Positions 60,670 to 64,000 of a stretch of 64,000 nucleotides of DNA are shown here, in pieces. Made by a program: the position numbers and the translations under genes. This DNA comes from Stigmatella aurantiaca (GTDB taxonomy: Bacteria; Myxococcota; Myxococcia; Myxococcales; Myxococcaceae), in NCBI RefSeq assembly GCF_900109545.1, contig NZ_FOAP01000003.1:248001-312000 (forward strand). Reading direction: 5' to 3'. Position 1 is the first letter of the stretch. Every line of letters starts with the position of its first letter. Below the pieces are notes generated by a model that was given only the letters and a program-made list of their open reading frames with translations, was not told the DNA's origin and made no database searches.

Positions 60670-61953
60670 TCAGTTTCGCGGCGCCCCGTGCCGCTGGAGC
60701 GTCGCGGCCAGGGCATTCACGAGCCGCTCGGCCTCCGGGCTCTCGGCGCTGCGGGGAACCGGGTACCGCTCGCGGCCGGCCTGGAGCGTGCGCGGTTCCT
60801 CCCCTTCGTTCTTCCCTGGCAGTTCCGGCGGGGGCTGCACGCCCGCGGCCTTCAGCGCCCGGCGCACCCCGGGGGCCAGCTCCGCGAAGAGCGCGCGGGA
60901 GTCCCCATCGAACGCCGAGGGACGTGCCTCCATCCACTCCGGGTTGAAGTGGAACCATTGGAAATACGGCCCCGTGTGTTGGTAGCCCACCTGCTTGATG
61001 AAATCCACGAGGTGTCCCCCCGGGCTCGGAGGCACTGTGATGAAGCCGTCGTTGTACTTCACCCGCCCCATCAGCGGCGGCGCCAGCGCCTGCACCTGGG
61101 TGTAATCCGCGTTCCGCGTGGTGTGCTCCGCCCGCTCCACGAGCGCCCGGATGGACTCCGTTCCCGGAATGATGGGGCTGTAGAGCGTGGCGGCCTTCGC
61201 CAGCGAGGCCGCGCTCCACGCTTGTGTCACCAGGTCCAGATCATTGGCGAAGCGCACCATCGTGAGGCCCGGCTTGCGGTCCGCGTACGCGGCGAAGGCA
61301 CCATTGCCCGCGCTGGGGCCCGCGAAAGACAGACAGGTGAGCTGGGCATTGCTCTGGGAATCCCAGTGCCCCTTCGTGTCCGCCAGCCACAGCGCCACCG
61401 TCGAGGCCAGCGTGCCGCCCAGGCCGAACCCGGTGACAGTCACCTTCACCTTCGCGCCCGTGAGCGTCTTCAGGAAGTGGGCCAGGGAGGTGCCCGCCCC
61501 CGGGCGTGGGCCCGACGGCGTCATCTCCTGAAGCACCGAGAGGCCGCTGGCGATGCCCAGGGAAATCTTGGCGTCCGCCGCCTCGGTCCCCGTCCCCCAG
61601 GGCACCTGCAACGCGACGAGCGACTCCTCCGCCATCCACTCGAACACCGAGGCGGTGCCCGCCCCCGAAATCGAGACGACATACTGCGCGGGGTCCAGCG
61701 TGGACTGCGCGACATACATCGTGTGGACCGGGAACGCGCTCGCGGGGTCCACGTGGACACCCGGCCCCCACACGACGCTCCACCCGCCAATGAAGGGCTG
61801 GGCCTTCGCGAGCGCCTTATGGAGCGCCTCCTGGGTCCGCGCCTCGATGTCCTGGCCCGCGCCGGTATCCTGGCGCAGCCCCTCGGACAGATTCGCGAAC
61901 ACCGCGAGAGCGAAGACATCCTCCTGCAGCTTGCTGATATCGGGCTGAAACAT
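60670..61953 (-). CDS. Class 3 lipase-like alpha/beta protein lacking the nucleophile serine
   Basis: A 427-residue protein of the lipase class 3 fold. AQYVVSISGAGTASVFEW is the oxyanion region, VKVTVTGFGLGGTLASTVA the nucleophile elbow, and LTCLSFAGPSAGNGAFAAYA with RFANDLDLV the acid strand. At the elbow the family reads G-H-S-x-G; here residues 175-180 are GFGLGG, so the catalytic Ser is Gly177. It is therefore probably not a lipase of the usual mechanism, though the fold is retained. No signal peptide. Possibly a binding or regulatory protein. Confidence 0.75.
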   Translation of the reverse strand: MFQPDISKLQEDVFALAVFANLSEGLRQDTGAGQDIEARTQEALHKALAKAQPFIGGWSVVWGPGVHVDPASAFPVHTMYVAQSTLDPAQYVVSISGAGTASVFEWMAEESLVALQVPWGTGTEAADAKISLGIASGLSVLQEMTPSGPRPGAGTSLAHFLKTLTGAKVKVTVTGFGLGGTLASTVALWLADTKGHWDSQSNAQLTCLSFAGPSAGNGAFAAYADRKPGLTMVRFANDLDLVTQAWSAASLAKAATLYSPIIPGTESIRALVERAEHTTRNADYTQVQALAPPLMGRVKYNDGFITVPPSPGGHLVDFIKQVGYQHTGPYFQWFHFNPEWMEARPSAFDGDSRALFAELAPGVRRALKAAGVQPPPELPGKNEGEEPRTLQAGRERYPVPRSAESPEAERLVNALAATLQRHGAPRN

Positions 61954-62055
61954 GATGCTTTCCTCGGCTGGTGAACAACCGGGAGGGAAAGCATCGGGGG
62001 TCTGTTTTCAAAGTCCGGTCCGACTTCCGGACAGGACGGCGTTCATTGTTGGCCG

Positions 62056-62697
62056 CTACTTCGTGCCGAAGAGCCGGTCACCCGCGTCGCCCAGGCCCGG
62101 AAGGATATAGCCGTGCTCGTTGAGCCGCTCGTCGATGGCCGCCGTGTACACGTGCACGTCCGGGTGGTGCTCGCGCAGGTTCGCCAGCCCCTCCGGGCAG
62201 GCCAGCAGGCACACGAAGCGCAAGCTCCCGGGCTTGCTCGCCTTGATGCGGCTGAGCGCGGCGACGGCCGAGTTGCCCGTGGCCAGCATGGGGTCGCAGA
62301 CGATGACGTCGCGGTCCGTCAGCTGTCCCGGCACCTTGTAGTAGTACTCCACCGCCATCAGCGTCTCGGGGTCGCGGTACATGCCGATGTGCCCGATGCG
62401 CGCGGACGGGACGAGCTGCAGCATGCCGTCCAGGATGCCCTGGCCCGCCCGGAGGATGGCCACCAGCACCAGCTTCTTGCCCTCCAGCACCGGCGCCTGC
62501 ATCGTCGCCAGCGGCGTCTGGATGGTCTCCTCGCGCAGCTTCAGGTCGCGCATGGCCTCGTACGCCAGGAGCTGGGAGATCTCCTGCAACAGGGCGCGGA
62601 AGCTCGCCGTGCTCGTCTCCACGCGCCGCATCAGCGTGAGCTTGTGCTTCACCAGCGGGTGATCCACCACGGTACAGTTCGGGAAGTCCTGACTCAC
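62056..62697 (-). CDS. upp: Uracil phosphoribosyltransferase
   Basis: A 213-residue enzyme converting uracil and PRPP to UMP. It starts with GTG 62697 after GGGAGAGG. Visible motifs: [17 protein letters not shown], the PRPP-binding loop [18 protein letters not shown] and the uracil-binding C-terminal [20 protein letters not shown]. Length and motifs are normal. It lies 58 bp downstream of the URC4 gene on the same strand, which places pyrimidine salvage and uracil catabolism together. Confidence 0.96.
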   Translation of the reverse strand: MSQDFPNCTVVDHPLVKHKLTLMRRVETSTASFRALLQEISQLLAYEAMRDLKLREETIQTPLATMQAPVLEGKKLVLVAILRAGQGILDGMLQLVPSARIGHIGMYRDPETLMAVEYYYKVPGQLTDRDVIVCDPMLATGNSAVAALSRIKASKPGSLRFVCLLACPEGLANLREHHPDVHVYTAAIDERLNEHGYILPGLGDAGDRLFGTK

Positions 62698-62755
62698 GTG
62701 CCCTCTCCCTTCGGCTAACGAGGCCCAGGCGCCTTCATAGCGCCCCGGGCATGAC

Positions 62756-63946
62756 TTAGAAGACCGTTCCGTCGCTTTCGATGCGAATGGGCGGCGTGCC
62801 CCCCGCGCGCTTCTCCGCGGCGATGCGCCGGCCCGCGCTCCACGTGCCGCCCTGGAGCACCTTGGCCAGCGGCAGCTGCGCGGGCGTGCGCCCCAGCGTC
62901 TCGCGCACCCGGTTTCCCACCTCGTCCAGCAGCGCCACGGTGAGCGCCCGCCACTCGACGATGGGCTCGGAGCCCGGCAGGAAGGCCTCCTCCAGGAGCC
63001 GCCCGTCCCGGGGCACCAGCAGCCCCAGGTCCACCAGCAGCCCGCCGTTGCGGTACTCGGGCAGCCCGGTCAGCTCATCCAGGTGCGTCACCTCGAGGCC
63101 GCCCTCAGCCAGCGGCTCCAGCAGCGAGTACGTCAGCCACTGGGACAACTTGTGGAAAGGCACCAGCCCGTCCGCGCTCTCCGGCGGCCCCAGGCTGGAG
63201 TGCGGCCACACATCGCCCAGGTTCACCCCGTCCAGGGTGATGCGGCCCGGCCAGATGGGGCCCAGCCGATCCAGCACCAGGCCCAGCACCTCGGAGGCCC
63301 GCACCGTGCCCCCGCGGGGCGCGAGCGCGTCATACAGCGCCCCGGGCCGGGGCAGCACCCGCCCCAGGCCGTGCAAGAGCGACAGCCGCCCGTCCAGCCC
63401 CTCCAGGGGGTTGGCCTCGGTGACTTGAAACCCGCGCGCCAGCGCCTCGCGCGTGAGGCCGGTGAGCCCCGCGGCGTCCGCGCGCAGCGGCTGGTGCGGA
63501 TCCGACGAGAACGCACCCGCGAGGAACATCCGGAAGCTGGCCACCGCCAGCCCCTCCGAGCGCGCGTACAGCCCGCCCCCGGCCTCGTGGTACTTCCAGC
63601 GCGGCCCGCTGCCGGCATCCAGGAGGACGCTGGTGATGACCAGATCCAACTTCGCCCGCGCCCGCTCCTCGCGGGGCAGCGAGGCCAGGCGCGCATCCAG
63701 CTCCGCGTTGCGCGCCACGCCGCCCACGTCGAAGTGGCCCCAACGGCTGTGCACGGGGATGTCCAGCGTGGGGTACGCCTCGCGCGTCACCTTCAACACG
63801 TAGCCGGCCACCGCGGGCAGCTGCTCCATGCGCACGCGGAAGTGGGGCAGCCGGTCCGCGCGGCCCAGCTCCAGCAGCCGGTGGCAGCGCTCGCGCACGG
63901 CGCGCGGGCTCCTCAAATACGCGACGGCCGGAGAGACCTCAGGCAT
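62756..63946 (-). CDS. URC4/urg3-type uracil catabolism protein (DUF1688)
   Basis: A 396-residue protein matching URC4/Urg3: [38 protein letters not shown]-like stretch, [30 protein letters not shown] and [16 protein letters not shown]. In yeast and some bacteria the gene belongs to the URC pathway that degrades uracil, along with URC1 (a GTP cyclohydrolase II relative) and Upp. Its exact reaction is not established. ATG 63946 overlaps the stop of the gene upstream. Confidence 0.9.
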   Translation of the reverse strand: MPEVSPAVAYLRSPRAVRERCHRLLELGRADRLPHFRVRMEQLPAVAGYVLKVTREAYPTLDIPVHSRWGHFDVGGVARNAELDARLASLPREERARAKLDLVITSVLLDAGSGPRWKYHEAGGGLYARSEGLAVASFRMFLAGAFSSDPHQPLRADAAGLTGLTREALARGFQVTEANPLEGLDGRLSLLHGLGRVLPRPGALYDALAPRGGTVRASEVLGLVLDRLGPIWPGRITLDGVNLGDVWPHSSLGPPESADGLVPFHKLSQWLTYSLLEPLAEGGLEVTHLDELTGLPEYRNGGLLVDLGLLVPRDGRLLEEAFLPGSEPIVEWRALTVALLDEVGNRVRETLGRTPAQLPLAKVLQGGTWSAGRRIAAEKRAGGTPPIRIESDGTVF

Positions 63947-64000
63947 CCAGGTCCCGTCCCTTCACCTGCTGCAGCTCCTGGGTGTTGGCCACCTTGCCCG
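63939..64000 (-). CDS. 3' end of an upstream gene, possibly URC1 (GTP cyclohydrolase II-like)
   Basis: Only the last 20 codons are in the window, ending [18 protein letters not shown] before TGA at 63941-63939. The stop overlaps the URC4 start, so they are translationally coupled. In URC clusters this position is usually URC1, but the visible fragment is too short to identify. Confidence 0.5.
   Translation of the reverse strand, partial: GKVANTQELQQVKGRDLDA

Overview
This window looks like chromosomal DNA from a fruiting myxobacterium of the Cystobacterineae (a Stigmatella, Cystobacter or Archangium relative). The DNA is GC-rich with strongly biased third codon positions. Several genes are typical of the group: a retron of the Mx162/Sa163 type, giant WD40/HEAT-repeat and SWIM proteins, Hanks-type kinases, an orphan terpene synthase, many secreted polysaccharide hydrolases and lipoproteins, and DUF6310/DUF5953, DUF2019 and DUF262 accessory genes. 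The species assignment is an inference from gene content.

Layout. 1-1226: the left edge cuts a minus-strand DUF262 (GmrSD-like) gene. 1623-3841: a BNR-type beta-propeller protein and a class I terpene synthase. 3819-10764: a six-gene minus-strand sugar or polyol operon, in transcription order a ROK regulator (TTG start), ABC ATPase, permease, periplasmic binding protein, TIM-barrel isomerase and Gfo/Idh/MocA dehydrogenase. A dyad of the kind bound by ROK repressors lies in front of it. 11211-17393: a helical-repeat protein, a ferritin-like diiron protein, a TGSR-repeat protein, an NTF2-like protein and an MFS transporter. 17489-20885: GST, DUF808 protein and M28 peptidase. 20968-22360: a DUF6310 lipoprotein with DUF5953, which I read as a possible toxin/immunity pair, followed by a 131-bp MITE-like element. 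22579-27990: BMP lipoprotein, serB, alpha/beta hydrolase, a secreted protein and a Ser/Thr kinase. 28068-36083: a small exported peptide, GH26 mannanase-like enzyme, MBL hydrolase, methyltransferase, HD protein, an MIO-type ammonia-lyase and an ArsR-SRPBCC-DoxX-DUF1801 operon. 36474-39181: a two-component pair. 39280-39776: a DUF2019 gene whose start overlaps the last codons of a decayed upstream gene.

40503-50698 is the most interesting region. A 2178-residue WD40+HEAT protein and a SWIM zinc-finger protein overlap by ATGA. They are followed after 71 bp by a complete retron: an a1/a2 inverted repeat, an msr hairpin, an msd with a 36-bp stem, and a 475-residue reverse transcriptase with the NALAH, YADD and VTG motifs. 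The geometry predicts an msDNA of about 160 nt. No conventional retron effector lies downstream.

50711-64000: an ELWxxDGT-repeat protein, a CLC antiporter with fluoride-type features, a CapA-family protein, GH43 plus F5/8C, an Rpn-like PD-(D/E)XK protein, an RCC1-repeat lipoprotein operon, a lipase-like protein lacking the nucleophile serine, and upp with a URC4-type uracil catabolism gene and the end of a further gene at the right edge.
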